In this document: in pieces, positions 1 to 7,273 of the stretch
Layout of the letters: each line of letters opens with the position of its first letter
Numbering within the stretch: position 1 is the first letter of the stretch
Source of the DNA: CAYUUW01 sp964448005
Lineage (GTDB): Bacteria; Patescibacteriota; Gracilibacteria; UM-FILTER-43-11
Reading direction: 5' to 3'
Assembly (NCBI GenBank): GCA_964448005.1
Contig: CAYUUW010000025.1
Coordinates: 1 to 19,566 of the forward strand
DNA length: 19,566 nt
Notes under the pieces: model-generated
Told to the model about the DNA's origin: nothing
Seen by the model: the letters and a program-made list of their open reading frames with translations, nothing else
Databases searched by the model: none
Position numbers and translations under genes: made by a program

Positions 1-67
1 TATTATCCAATCATCTAAAAAAATCGGGTGTTCGGTTTCCAGGTTGAATTCAGGCCGGAAAGTTTTT

Positions 68-96
68 TTGACAAAAATAATTATTATATTTATAAT
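68..96 (+). promoter_or_regulatory. consensus sigma70-type promoter
   Basis: TTGACA at 68-73 and TATAAT at 91-96 with a 17-bp spacer exactly match the housekeeping promoter consensus. The surroundings are very AT-rich. The expected start of transcription is near 103, about 22 nt before the ATG at 126, so it should drive the first gene in the window. Confidence 0.75.
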
Positions 97-125
97 AATA
101 CTAATTACGCATTTAGCGACGATTC

Positions 126-812
126 ATGGAAATTGTTTCCGGCATGCCTCCAGCCGTGGGCAGGATCGACACCACTTTGGCCAGACCTCATCTTTCAGCC
201 CTCCTGCACTTGCTGCAAACGCACAATTTGGGCGGGATTGAGCATGGCGAGGAATTTGCGGATCTTTCCGTCCCCGAGCAAAATTTTTCTTTTGTCAGAG
301 AGGGCGGCAAAGGACCGGTCTCATACGCAGCTTTGGACTCCCCCCAATTCAGAAAAGACTTGATGTATTCTCGTCGGGCTGTTTCAGCGCTGTTGCGAAT
401 GGCCCGCCACTCCATTGATTTCGGCCAGGATGACCCCAATACAACAATAAATTTGACGATCGCAGATCCTAAGAACAGAGAGAAGAAATCCGAGCTTTAC
501 AGAAAAGATCGAGCGTGGGCAGAAAGAGACTATGATAAGAGTTCTAAGCCAGCTGAAAGAGGCTTATCTGAAGTAGAAATAAACAAAAGATTCGATTCAG
601 AGATCGATCCATCATGCTATCAAATTGTACCCAGCACAGAAGGGGTGATTTATCGATTGGGAGACCGAACCCTGAATTCCATTGCTCCGGAAATAGAGCA
701 GATCACCGCCCATGTGCACCGAAGAGGGGTTCATCAAGGTGGCTTTAGGGCCTTATTGGAAGTCGAATTTCCCGCCCTGCCGGAAGTGGAGAGGTATTTG
801 GGGTTGATATGA
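126..812 (+). CDS. hypothetical protein (228 aa)
   Basis: I do not recognise a family. The ATG at 126 follows closely behind a perfect promoter (68-96), and the frame stays open to the TGA at 810-812. The C-terminal half reads as a soluble, charged protein with a HVHRRGVHQGGF segment and acidic stretches such as FPALPEVERYL near the end. The first 60 residues look less protein-like. No membrane segment or signal peptide is evident. A strong hairpin terminator follows at 833-876, so the gene appears monocistronic. No clear Shine-Dalgarno is seen before the ATG. Existence of the gene is fairly likely; function is unknown. Confidence 0.6.
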   Translation: MEIVSGMPPAVGRIDTTLARPHLSALLHLLQTHNLGGIEHGEEFADLSVPEQNFSFVREGGKGPVSYAALDSPQFRKDLMYSRRAVSALLRMARHSIDFGQDDPNTTINLTIADPKNREKKSELYRKDRAWAERDYDKSSKPAERGLSEVEINKRFDSEIDPSCYQIVPSTEGVIYRLGDRTLNSIAPEIEQITAHVHRRGVHQGGFRALLEVEFPALPEVERYLGLI

Positions 813-832
813 ATTGCGAGAAGCGCAACAGA

Positions 833-876
833 AAGACCCTTCAGGGTTTAACCCTGAAGGGTCTTGAGGGGTTTTT
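833..876 (+). terminator. intrinsic terminator with long perfect hairpin
   Basis: The arm AAGACCCTTCAGGGTT (833-848) is followed after one T by its exact reverse complement (850-865), then GAGGGG and a T5 run (872-876). The usable stem is about 14-15 bp with a TTA loop. It lies 20 nt after the stop of the first gene. The T-run is 6 nt away from the stem, so part of the GAGGGG may extend or space the hairpin. Confidence 0.65.
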
Positions 877-902
877 AGGAGATGTTCGGGGGAAAGGCCG
901 AC

Positions 903-1418
903 CTAAAGATCCTTCAGGTTGAGGCCTCCCAAAAAATCCGCCTTCCCAATGTTGTAGCCCTTCATGCGCGCAATGGCGTAGGCCGTGGCGAAGTGGAAGT
1001 AGAAGTTGGGCAGGGCGAAATCGCGCAGGTAGTCCTCGGCGCTCTGGTACTTGTCCTTGTAGTAGGGCAGCACGATCTTCCTTTCGTCGGCGCCAGCCAG
1101 ATCGGCATCAGGAACTCCTTCGACGAAGCGTTCGGTCTTGCGGAGCCGTTCAATCAGTTCGGCCAGGGTCGCTTCGGTGTCCGGCATGCTGGGAGGCTCC
1201 ATGCCGGCAAGGCGGGCCATGGCGCCTTTGGCGTTGTCGCTCATGATCTGCACCTGGCGGAGGAAAGGGAACATGTCCGGAGCCAGCCTAGCGTGAAGCA
1301 ATTCGGCTTCGCCTTGTTCGCGAGCGACCATTTGGGTTTCGATTTTTTCCAGCAAAGTCTGCATGGATTTGAGCGACTTGAGCATCATTCTTTTTGCATC
1401 CGGATAGAAGTTCTGCAT
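903..1418 (-). CDS. DUF1993 family protein
   Basis: The protein matches the DUF1993 pattern as I know it: an N-terminal helix (LKSLKSMQTLLEKIE), then ARLAPDMFPFLRQVQIMSDN, an AKGAMARLAG segment, a D-T-E-A-T-L-A-E-L segment, and a C-terminal LPNFYFHFATAYAIAR motif. The biochemical function is not established; the fold is predicted to be a DinB-like four-helix bundle. The frame opens at 1493, but the first 25 residues (MKAIGILAFFLG...) look like untranslated leader. I chose the ATG at 1418, which gives 171 aa, the usual family length. No strong Shine-Dalgarno supports either start. It converges with the preceding plus-strand gene, with the terminator hairpin of 833-876 between them. Confidence 0.85.
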   Translation of the reverse strand: MQNFYPDAKRMMLKSLKSMQTLLEKIETQMVAREQGEAELLHARLAPDMFPFLRQVQIMSDNAKGAMARLAGMEPPSMPDTEATLAELIERLRKTERFVEGVPDADLAGADERKIVLPYYKDKYQSAEDYLRDFALPNFYFHFATAYAIARMKGYNIGKADFLGGLNLKDL

Positions 1419-1547
1419 AGGAGCGGGGTTAAGGAATCTGAAATTGATCTTAACAGATCCCAGGAAAAAAGCTAAGATGCCGATAGCCTTCACCGGCCAA
1501 AAAAAACCACCCCCAAGCCTTTAGCCGGAAACAAAGACAAATCCGCT

Positions 1548-2198
1548 ATGCCTTGGAGAAAATACCTGAGCGCCCTCTACCTGAAATGGCCCTTTTGGAT
1601 CCTGGTCTGCGCGTTGTGGCTGCGCATTTTCTGGCTGGCCTACGACCGGGGCTCGCTGCGCTGGGGCATCGTCTCCCGCGAGACGGGCCAGCTGGCCTTG
1701 TGGCTTCTGGCGCTGACGCTGCTGCTGGGCCTGCTGCGCAAGCTTTTCCCCGCCTGCGCGGCCCTGGTCAGGATCCTGCCGCTGCGCAAGCACAGCGGAG
1801 TGCTGGCTTTCCTGATCGCCGGATGCCACGGAATCGCGGAATGGGCAAAAAACGGAATCCACACGGACTGGTCCGCAGCCTTCAGCTACAGCCTGCTGGC
1901 CGATTGGCGCATCACCCTGGGTTCGGCCTCCTTCCTGCTGATGCTGCCGCTGTTCGCCACCTCCACCCATTGGGCCGTGAAGGCCATGGGGGCCAAAGCC
2001 TGGTTCTGGCTTCACAAGCTGGCCCATCCCGCCTTCATCCTGGCGGCGCTTCATGCGGCCTTGGGGGGAGCGAGCCTTCGGATGAAGCCTCTGATCGCCC
2101 TGGGAATCTACGCTGCCGCCTATTCCTTCCTGCTCGCGCGAAAGCTGTTTAAAAGCAGCCACAAGCCTGGAGGAGCGGATGCTTCGGCCTTCGTGTAG
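1548..2198 (+). CDS. MsrQ/ferric reductase-like transmembrane haem protein
   Basis: This is a 216-aa membrane protein with about six hydrophobic helices. It resembles the ferric-reductase-like transmembrane domain family that includes MsrQ (YedZ), the b-haem subunit that passes quinone electrons to the periplasmic methionine sulfoxide reductase MsrP. Family-like features are the RETGQLALWLLALTLLLGLL helix (residues 44-63), LRKHSGVLAFLIAGCHG (79-95), a TLGSASFLLMLPLFATS helix (123-139) and WLHKLAHPAFILAALHA (154-170). Candidate haem-ligand histidines are H82, H94, H156, H160 and H169. No MsrP-like molybdopterin gene is in the window, so the electron acceptor is unknown. A VIT1-like transporter starts 35 nt downstream on the same strand. 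Confidence 0.75.
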   Translation: MPWRKYLSALYLKWPFWILVCALWLRIFWLAYDRGSLRWGIVSRETGQLALWLLALTLLLGLLRKLFPACAALVRILPLRKHSGVLAFLIAGCHGIAEWAKNGIHTDWSAAFSYSLLADWRITLGSASFLLMLPLFATSTHWAVKAMGAKAWFWLHKLAHPAFILAALHAALGGASLRMKPLIALGIYAAAYSFLLARKLFKSSHKPGGADASAFV

Positions 2199-2233
2199 CG
2201 CGCAGGCGGACGCCTTTCGCTAACCTTCTTCCC

Positions 2234-2932
2234 TTGAGATCCACCCTGAAGAAATACCTGCCGGAGATCGTGTACGGAGGGAACGACGGCATCGTGACGA
2301 CCTTCGCTGTGGTTTCGGGCTTCCTGGGGGCCGAAGCGGGTCAAAGCGCCCTTTTGGGCTCGGGAGCGGTGGTGCTCCTTTTCGGCCTGGCCAACCTGTT
2401 CGCCGATGCGGCCAGCATGGGGCTGGGAAATTTCCTTTCCGAACGCTCGCGCAACGAGCAGATCCGCCTTCAGGAGCGGACCCTGAAAGGCCAGATCGCC
2501 GCGGAATCCGATTCGATCGTGCTGCAGACGCAGACCAGCCTGAAGAGGCGAGGCTTGAATGAGATGGAGATGGAGGTGATGCTAAACCTCTTCCGCCGCA
2601 AAAAAGACCTGTGGCTCGATTACCTGCGCAGCATCGAGCTGAAGCTGAAGGATGTGAGCGACGAGGCCCCCGCCGCCAATGCCCTGGCCACCTTCCTTGC
2701 CTTTCTGGGCTTCGGCGCCATTCCCCTCCTTCCTTTTCTGGTGTTCAAGCCGAGCCTCTCCGTCGGCATGCTTTCGGTGGCCGGCACGGCCTTGGCCCTG
2801 CTCATGCTGGGCCTGCTGCGCTGGAGAGCCCTGCAGGGCGACCCCCTCAAGAACATTCTGGAGATCTTCCTGGTGGGCGGAACGGCTTCGCTAATCGCCT
2901 TCTTTGTGGGAACGCTTTTCCGAGGAGCGTGA
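2234..2932 (+). CDS. VIT1/CCC1 family metal (iron/manganese) transporter
   Basis: A 232-aa membrane protein of the VIT1/CCC1 family, which moves Fe2+ or Mn2+ out of the cytoplasm. The N-terminal signature YGGNDGIVTTFAVVSGF (residues 14-30) and the second-helix region DAASMGLGNFLSERS (58-72) are characteristic. A charged cytoplasmic helical segment (about 70-145) containing EMEMEVMLNLFRRKKD follows, matching the metal-binding linker of this family, and three more hydrophobic helices close the protein. The start is a TTG at 2234; no ATG lies nearby in frame, and the family N-terminus begins right there. It probably forms a two-gene unit with the haem membrane protein 35 nt upstream, which hints at redox or metal homeostasis (inference). 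Confidence 0.88.
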   Translation: MRSTLKKYLPEIVYGGNDGIVTTFAVVSGFLGAEAGQSALLGSGAVVLLFGLANLFADAASMGLGNFLSERSRNEQIRLQERTLKGQIAAESDSIVLQTQTSLKRRGLNEMEMEVMLNLFRRKKDLWLDYLRSIELKLKDVSDEAPAANALATFLAFLGFGAIPLLPFLVFKPSLSVGMLSVAGTALALLMLGLLRWRALQGDPLKNILEIFLVGGTASLIAFFVGTLFRGA

Positions 2933-2949
2933 TTCTTTGACGATCGTCA

Positions 2950-2994
2950 CCCCAGAATACCCCAAAAGAAGGCCTGGGGAATTCATACTTTTTC
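2950..2994 (+). terminator. possible weak terminator after the VIT1-like gene
   Basis: CCCCAG (2950-2955) can pair with CTGGGG (2974-2979), followed after about 9 nt by a T5 run. The loop is long and the spacing loose, so the case is weak; it is the only plus-strand terminator-like structure between this gene and the convergent one. Confidence 0.3.
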
Positions 2995-2998
2995 CAGA

Positions 2999-3036
2999 CA
3001 AAAAAAGCCTAGGGGCGGATTGCACGCCCCTAGGCT
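2999..3036 (-). terminator. intrinsic terminator (minus strand)
   Basis: On the minus strand AGCCTAGGGGCG (3036-3025) pairs perfectly over 12 bp with CGCCCCTAGGCT (3017-3006), with a 7-nt loop, and is directly followed by a run of Ts (3005-2999). It is a textbook terminator 14 nt past the stop of the zinc-ribbon gene. Confidence 0.88.
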
Positions 3037-3049
3037 GAGATGCTTGGAT

Positions 3050-3865
3050 TTACTTCCCCTTCTTCTTGGCAGCCTTGGCGGCTGGCGCCGCCTTCTTTGC
3101 TGCAGGCTTGGCAGCTTTCTTGGGCGCCTCCTTCTTCATCGCAGGCTTTTCGGCCTTCTTTGGAGCAGCGGCGGGCTTGGCTTTTGCAGCCGATTTTGCC
3201 TCCGGTTTCTTCTCCTCCTTCTTCATCTCGGGAGCCTTTTTGGCATCCTTCTTTTCGGTAACCACAGGAGCATCGGCCCAGAGGATCTTGTTCAGCTTGT
3301 CGGAAAGCTTCTCGAATTGGGCCTTGAGGGCATCCACTTTGGCGCTGAGCTGCTGCATCTGGTCGCTGCCGCCGGGGGCTGCGGAGCGCTTGGGAGCCTC
3401 GCCGCCCTTGTCGGCTTTGCCGAAGCAGTTCTTGCAGTACACGGGCTTGCCGGCCACGGGGCGGAAGGGAACCTCGCAGTCGTCGCCGCATTCGGCGCAG
3501 ACGGCGTGGTGCATTGCCCTGTCCTCAAAGCCGGGCTTGGAGAAGCTTCGGCTCTGGAAGCTGTCCCGATTGCCGAATTTGCTTCCTCCGGAGGAACTCT
3601 CTCCGCCATTCTGGAAGCAGTCGCGGCAGTAGACAGGCTTTTCGCCGGTGGGCTTGAAAGGCACTTCGCAGGCGTTGCCGCAGGCGTCGCAGACCGCCTG
3701 GTGCATTTGGGGCCGGCCTCCATCGCGGCCTCCATCGCGGCCACCGAAGCCTCCTCCAAATCTTTTTCCTCCGAATCCTCCACCGCCGCCGCCCCCGCCG
3801 AATCTTTTTCCTCCGAAACCTCCGCTGGGCGGGCCGGATCGGCGATTGCTGTTGAAATCCTTCAT
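3050..3865 (-). CDS. CxxC-x17-CxxC zinc-ribbon protein with Gly-rich and Lys/Ala-rich tails
   Basis: The 271-aa protein has four parts. Residues about 1-52 are Gly/Arg/Phe-rich, with repeated GGFGGKRFGGG units like RNA-binding RGG segments. Two zinc ribbons follow, CDACG...YCRDC and CAECG...YCKNC, each with exactly 17 residues between the CxxC pairs. This matches the CxxC-x17-CxxC domain family (TIGR04272 as I recall it), common in CPR bacteria and some archaea. A short coiled-coil-like helix (QQLSAKVDALKAQFEKLSDK) comes next, then a histone-H1-like tail of AAKPAAKKA-type repeats. The role is not established; nucleic-acid binding is inferred from the basic tails. It has its own terminator (2999-3036) and a plausible promoter (3908-3936). 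The low-complexity DNA makes reading frames on the other strand artefactual. Confidence 0.88.
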   Translation of the reverse strand: MKDFNSNRRSGPPSGGFGGKRFGGGGGGGGFGGKRFGGGFGGRDGGRDGGRPQMHQAVCDACGNACEVPFKPTGEKPVYCRDCFQNGGESSSGGSKFGNRDSFQSRSFSKPGFEDRAMHHAVCAECGDDCEVPFRPVAGKPVYCKNCFGKADKGGEAPKRSAAPGGSDQMQQLSAKVDALKAQFEKLSDKLNKILWADAPVVTEKKDAKKAPEMKKEEKKPEAKSAAKAKPAAAPKKAEKPAMKKEAPKKAAKPAAKKAAPAAKAAKKKGK

Positions 3866-3907
3866 GGGAAGCGTGGGTTAGGGTGGAAACTGCTTTTGCA
3901 GGCCCAC

Positions 3908-3936
3908 AGATTATTCCTTTCGCCAAAGAAAGGCAA
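3908..3936 (-). promoter_or_regulatory. probable promoter of the zinc-ribbon gene
   Basis: On the minus strand TTGCCT (3936-3931) and TAATCT (3913-3908) are separated by 17 bp, giving a start of transcription around 3900 and a leader of about 35 nt before the ATG at 3865. Each box has mismatches to consensus, so this is moderate evidence. Confidence 0.4.
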
Positions 3937-3982
3937 TGGCATTGTCGCAGCGGCGGCATGATTTCCCGGGCGGCCCTTGGGG

Positions 3983-4996
3983 CTATTTAAGATGCCTGTC
4001 GAAAAACTCCGTCGAGCGCCTCATGAAATCCGGCCAGTCCTGGATGAATTCGTGCGGCGCGTTCGGATAAGTCACCAGCTCGGCCTGCTTGCCCGAAGCC
4101 CGGAGAAGCTCCAGGGTTTTTTGGGACCAGGAAAGCGGAACATCGGCATCCTTGGCGCCATGGAAAATCAGGATCGGAGCGGCGATGCGAGAATAGAAGG
4201 TTTCGGCGGAAACCCCGCTCCAGAATTCGGGCGCCTGTTCCGGGAGGCCGTAAAGCGCTTCGATCTTCTTTGCTGCCTCTGGCCGACGGGACATCCAGCG
4301 CTCGAAGCTCATCCGCAGATCGCCCGAAACCGGAGCGTAGAGGACGGCTGCATCGATCAGATCCGGCTGAGAAACGAGACTGGCCAAAGTCACTCCCCCA
4401 CCCATGGAATGGCCCAGCATGCCCGCCTTCTGCGTGTCGGCGAATTCGGGATTCGCCTGGCGCAGGGCATGGAGGGCGTTCATGGCATCCTGCGCGTAGC
4501 CCAGCCGGACCGCCAGCTCGTCGCGATTGTCATCGTCGGATTCGGCATGGTTGCGGTAATCGGGATGGATCACCACGTAGCCCTGCCGGGCCAGATAGTC
4601 CTGCTCGCGCTTCAGCCCGCGGCCGTTGGTGTAAACGGAAGTGTCGATGTGGCCATGGTTCAGCACCAGCACGGGAAAAGGGCCCTCCCCTTTGGGCACG
4701 TTCATGATGCCCGAGATCTTCAGGCCGCTGCTGGAATAGCTGATGTAGTGGCGAGTGTAGGCCTCGTTTTCCGCCAGTACCTTCTCCATCCGGAAGTCCG
4801 CTCCGGAAGCATCGTCGAAAAGCAGCGCCGGAATGGAGAGGTCGTGATGGGCGCTCTTCTGGCTTTCGGCAGCTGGGCTTTCCGCAGGGGCAGCCGGAGG
4901 AGGCAGCTCCTCCGGGGGCGGCAGGGGCTCCCCGGGGGCGCAGGCCGCCAACATGAGCAGCGCGACGATGGAAAGGACGGATTTTGGGGAAACCAT
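3983..4996 (-). CDS. lipoprotein alpha/beta hydrolase (dienelactone hydrolase / prolyl oligopeptidase-like)
   Basis: The 337-aa protein starts with a lipoprotein signal peptide (VLSIVALLMLAAC, lipobox LAAC, lipidated Cys19), followed by a Pro/Ala/Glu-rich linker to about residue 46. The rest is an alpha/beta hydrolase: oxyanion-region motif LVLNHGH (110-116), nucleophile elbow GHSMGG with Ser197, an acid at Asp283 or Asp285 in HGAKDADVP, and catalytic His315 in NAPHEF. It should be a membrane-anchored serine esterase or peptidase acting outside the cytoplasm; the substrate cannot be read from sequence. It lies 67 nt downstream of the DMT transporter on the same strand and may be co-transcribed. 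A lipoprotein acyl-Cys implies at least a cytoplasmic membrane with Lgt/Lsp processing. Confidence 0.88.
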   Translation of the reverse strand: MVSPKSVLSIVALLMLAACAPGEPLPPPEELPPPAAPAESPAAESQKSAHHDLSIPALLFDDASGADFRMEKVLAENEAYTRHYISYSSSGLKISGIMNVPKGEGPFPVLVLNHGHIDTSVYTNGRGLKREQDYLARQGYVVIHPDYRNHAESDDDNRDELAVRLGYAQDAMNALHALRQANPEFADTQKAGMLGHSMGGGVTLASLVSQPDLIDAAVLYAPVSGDLRMSFERWMSRRPEAAKKIEALYGLPEQAPEFWSGVSAETFYSRIAAPILIFHGAKDADVPLSWSQKTLELLRASGKQAELVTYPNAPHEFIQDWPDFMRRSTEFFDRHLK

Positions 4997-5063
4997 GGAC
5001 GGAAAAAATAAGGCACCCTCATTGTTTCAGGAAAAGGAGCCGATGGCCAGAGGCCCTCATAGC

Positions 5064-5957
5064 TCAGGCGATCAGCAGAATGCCGGCGACCATGGCCCCA
5101 AAAAGCGGGATTTTTCTGGCCAGAGCCTGGAGCGAAAGGTCTTCGCGGAAGGCTCCGGGCAAGAAGCGGCTCAGCAGGAGGGCGAAAAGCAGCACGAAAA
5201 GGGGCTGGGAGGCGCTGATGGCGCTGACCAGGGTGACCGACGCCAGGGAGATGGCGAAGGTGGAGGCTCCCGAGCCGGCGAAGGTCAGGAACTCCTCGAG
5301 CGCGAAGAGCGGAAAGCTCTTCCGGAAAGCGGGCCAGTGGGCCCGAATGTCCTGCCGAACAGCTTTGGGCAGCAGCAGGGGCAGCGCAAAGAGGAAGGAG
5401 AAGGCCGTGCCCCAGGCAAACCCCGTGCCCCAGCCGAGCGAGAGGAAGACAAATTTGTAGGCCACCGCCTCCACCGCCAGGATCAGGGCGCAGAGCATCA
5501 TCCACCAGAAGGAGGCATTGGGGCGCCAGCCGCCTTTTGGGCTGCCATTCAGGGTCAGCAGGGCCCCGCTGATCACCAGAACCAGGAAGCCGAGATACTG
5601 GCTCGGGCTCAGCCGTTCTCCCAAGGCGAAGAAGGCCAGCAGAGGCACGAAAACCTTGCCCAGCGAAAAGAGCGACACCACCACCGAGGCGTCGTCGCTC
5701 TGCAGGGCCTTGTAGTAGGGGTACAGGTAGGCCGTGCCCGTGAGGCCCAGGATCAGGAAGGGGGCGGCCTGGCCCAGGCTCAGCATCTGGGGAGGATCGA
5801 TCAGGAACAGGAGCGGGACGAAGCAGAGGTTGGTGAAGGAGGCGAAGAAGATCATGGTGCCCGGCCTCCTGAAAACGCTGTTGCTGAAGTGCGAATCGAT
5901 CAGGTTGGTTACGGCATGGAGCGCAGGCTCCAGAAGCGCCGCCAAAAGCCAGGGCAT
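5064..5957 (-). CDS. EamA/DMT superfamily transporter
   Basis: This 297-aa protein has about ten hydrophobic helices arranged as two similar halves, the layout of the drug/metabolite transporter superfamily. The family-typical end of the first EamA repeat is visible as a helix-loop with YLYPYYKALQSDDASVVVSL (about 77-96), followed by PLLAFFALGERLSPSQYLGFLVLVISG, the conserved GE(R/K)-x-L-x-x-x-Q-x-x-G segment. The second half carries a similar SISASQPLFVLLFALLLSRF stretch. Transport substrate is unknown: DMT members carry amino acids, nucleotides, sugars or drugs. It starts at the ATG at 5957 and precedes the lipoprotein hydrolase gene on the same strand. Confidence 0.85.
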   Translation of the reverse strand: MPWLLAALLEPALHAVTNLIDSHFSNSVFRRPGTMIFFASFTNLCFVPLLFLIDPPQMLSLGQAAPFLILGLTGTAYLYPYYKALQSDDASVVVSLFSLGKVFVPLLAFFALGERLSPSQYLGFLVLVISGALLTLNGSPKGGWRPNASFWWMMLCALILAVEAVAYKFVFLSLGWGTGFAWGTAFSFLFALPLLLPKAVRQDIRAHWPAFRKSFPLFALEEFLTFAGSGASTFAISLASVTLVSAISASQPLFVLLFALLLSRFLPGAFREDLSLQALARKIPLFGAMVAGILLIA

Positions 5958-5999
5958 GTTCAGTGAAATTAGAGGTCGGGAGCAAGCGGTCAGCCATCA

Positions 6000-6042
6000 G
6001 CCCATTCGGCTCACTCCGTTCGCTAGGGATGACGGGCGGCGA
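6000..6042. repeat. dispersed GC-rich palindromic repeat, copy 1
   Basis: The intergenic segment contains TTCGGCTCACTCCGTTCGCT followed by AGGGATGACGGG. On the minus strand it reads GTCATCCCTAGCGAACGGAG, resembling widespread REP-like elements of the form ATCCCGAGCG...CGAGGGAT. Related pieces are at about 7059-7082, 8257-8303 and 10815-10838. Confidence 0.45.
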
Positions 6043-6086
6043 AAAGATCTCAAGCTTCCCCATACCCTCAAGGATCCCAATCATCC

Positions 6087-7142
6087 CTAATTGGAGGGAT
6101 AGAAATCCGGATCGATCGTCCGGTCGAAACAGGTTTTGCCTGCGCCGTGAACCCAATCGCTGCCCACTTCGCCCTGGTAAGGGTTGGGGCGGGCGCCCAG
6201 CTTGCGGAAATCAGAAGTAGGACGGTCGAATGCGGCGCAAAGGCGGAAGCTCAGCTCGCCCGTGACGGCGTAGTCGTAGGCCTCCTGGGTTTGGGGATCC
6301 TGGGCAAAGAAGCCGTAGACCACCGGACTGTTTTTCAGCTCCTCCAGGCTGGCAGGCAAAGCGCGCTTGAGCCTCCAGTATTCCTTGGTCTGGTTGTCGA
6401 TCCCCGCAAGGTCGTTCACCCGCCGCTCGTCCATGCGCACCTGGCGCTGCTCGGCAGGCGATCCCGCCAGCAAGAAGCCCAGCGCAAGCATCCCCAGCAC
6501 CAGGACCGAAGCAACCCAGGCCATGGCGGCAGGAAGCTTGGATTTTTGGGGCTGGCTCTGCACGTCCCAAAGGTAGTAGCCCAGCACCGCTCCGGCCAGG
6601 ACGAGGATGGAAAGGGCTTTGAGGCCGAAGGGAAGGCTCAGCTCGCCGCTGTAGAAGCGGTGGACGATCTGGATGAGATCGACAACGAGCGTGATGGAGG
6701 AGGCGAGAAGAGTGAGGTAGACCAGCCACTTGGCGAACCGGAGCTCGTGCTTTTGGGGAAAGCGGCGCAGGTCGCGCTGGATGAGCCAGGAGAAAAGCAG
6801 GAGCAGCGGGAAGCTGACCGCCAGCATGGCGCTGGAAAGGCGAATAGTGTCCAGGGAGCTTTGCCAGGAGGGAAAGGGGGATCCGTAGAAGCCGTTGGCC
6901 AAGGGATCCATGAAGCTCAGGTCGATGTAGGCGAAGCTGAGCATCACCAGGCTGATGACCGAAATGTAGAGCATGGCCATGCCCATCAGCTGCAAAAACA
7001 CCTCCTTGGGCCCGGTGCGGAAGGCTTTTTCCGCTTTCATCACTCCCCCTCTTTCCGCCATTCCGAGCGGAGCCGAGGAATCCCTTTTTGTTTTCCCCTT
7101 GGACTGAGAGGAGACAGCCTTGGACTTTTTGGCGGCAGCCAT
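6087..7142 (-). CDS. DUF5671-like polytopic membrane protein
   Basis: This 351-aa protein has a Lys/Ser-rich cytoplasmic N-terminus (MAAAKKSKAVSSQSKGK, 1-17), then about five transmembrane helices: LQLMGMAMLYISVISLVMLS (about 50-70), SSAMLAVSFPLLLLFSWLI, AKWLVYLTLLASSITLVVDL, LKALSILVLAGAVLGYYLW and AWVASVLVLGMLALGFLLAG. The first helices resemble the DUF5671 domain found in many CPR genomes (recognition from memory). A soluble C-terminal region of about 120 residues follows, with KEYWRLKRALPASLEELKNS and two cysteines (LCAAFD, KTCFD). This resembles the pilin-like or periplasmic tails attached to such domains. Function is unknown. The first 24 codons and the upstream 25 bp belong to a 91-bp duplication (7077-7167 versus 8298-8388). 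Confidence 0.75.
   Translation of the reverse strand: MAAAKKSKAVSSQSKGKTKRDSSAPLGMAERGGVMKAEKAFRTGPKEVFLQLMGMAMLYISVISLVMLSFAYIDLSFMDPLANGFYGSPFPSWQSSLDTIRLSSAMLAVSFPLLLLFSWLIQRDLRRFPQKHELRFAKWLVYLTLLASSITLVVDLIQIVHRFYSGELSLPFGLKALSILVLAGAVLGYYLWDVQSQPQKSKLPAAMAWVASVLVLGMLALGFLLAGSPAEQRQVRMDERRVNDLAGIDNQTKEYWRLKRALPASLEELKNSPVVYGFFAQDPQTQEAYDYAVTGELSFRLCAAFDRPTSDFRKLGARPNPYQGEVGSDWVHGAGKTCFDRTIDPDFYPSN
7059..7083. repeat. dispersed palindromic repeat, copy 2 (inside the DUF5671-like gene)
   Basis: ATTCCGAGCGGAGCCGAGGAAT is a near-palindrome lying inside codons 20-28 of the DUF5671-like gene. On the plus strand it reads like the ubiquitous ATTCCGAGCG...CGAGGAATC element. It sits at the left edge of the 91-bp duplication. 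Confidence 0.5.
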
Positions 7143-7167
7143 AGATTTTGTTTTACGTTGACTGGAA
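7077..7167. repeat. 91-bp duplicated segment, copy A
   Basis: This segment aligns without gaps to 8298-8388 with about 9 mismatches in 91 positions (about 90% identity). It contains the first 22 codons and 25 bp upstream of the DUF5671-like gene on the minus strand. Confidence 0.9.
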
Positions 7168-7273
7168 TGTACTACAAAAGGCTTCCGGAAAGCAATCCTG
7201 GACCCGAAGAGGCCGAAGGCTTGGCTTTATTGGGGGAATCGGCTAAAATGGCACCCATTTTTCTCACCTCAAT

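Noticed and set aside
882..1475. 197-codon plus-strand frame opposite the DUF1993 gene
   Set aside because: The minus-strand protein matches DUF1993 motifs; the plus frame is Val/Gly/His-biased shadow coding.
3020..3961. long plus-strand frame opposite the zinc-ribbon gene
   Set aside because: It consists of Leu/Ser/Gly/Ala low-complexity residues mirroring the Lys/Ala- and Gly-rich gene on the minus strand, which has real zinc-binding motifs and a terminator.
4720..6156. 478-codon minus-strand frame across the DMT transporter and lipoprotein genes
   Set aside because: It overlaps two well-recognised genes in another frame and has a Pro/Arg/Leu/Gly-biased composition typical of a shadow in GC-rich DNA.
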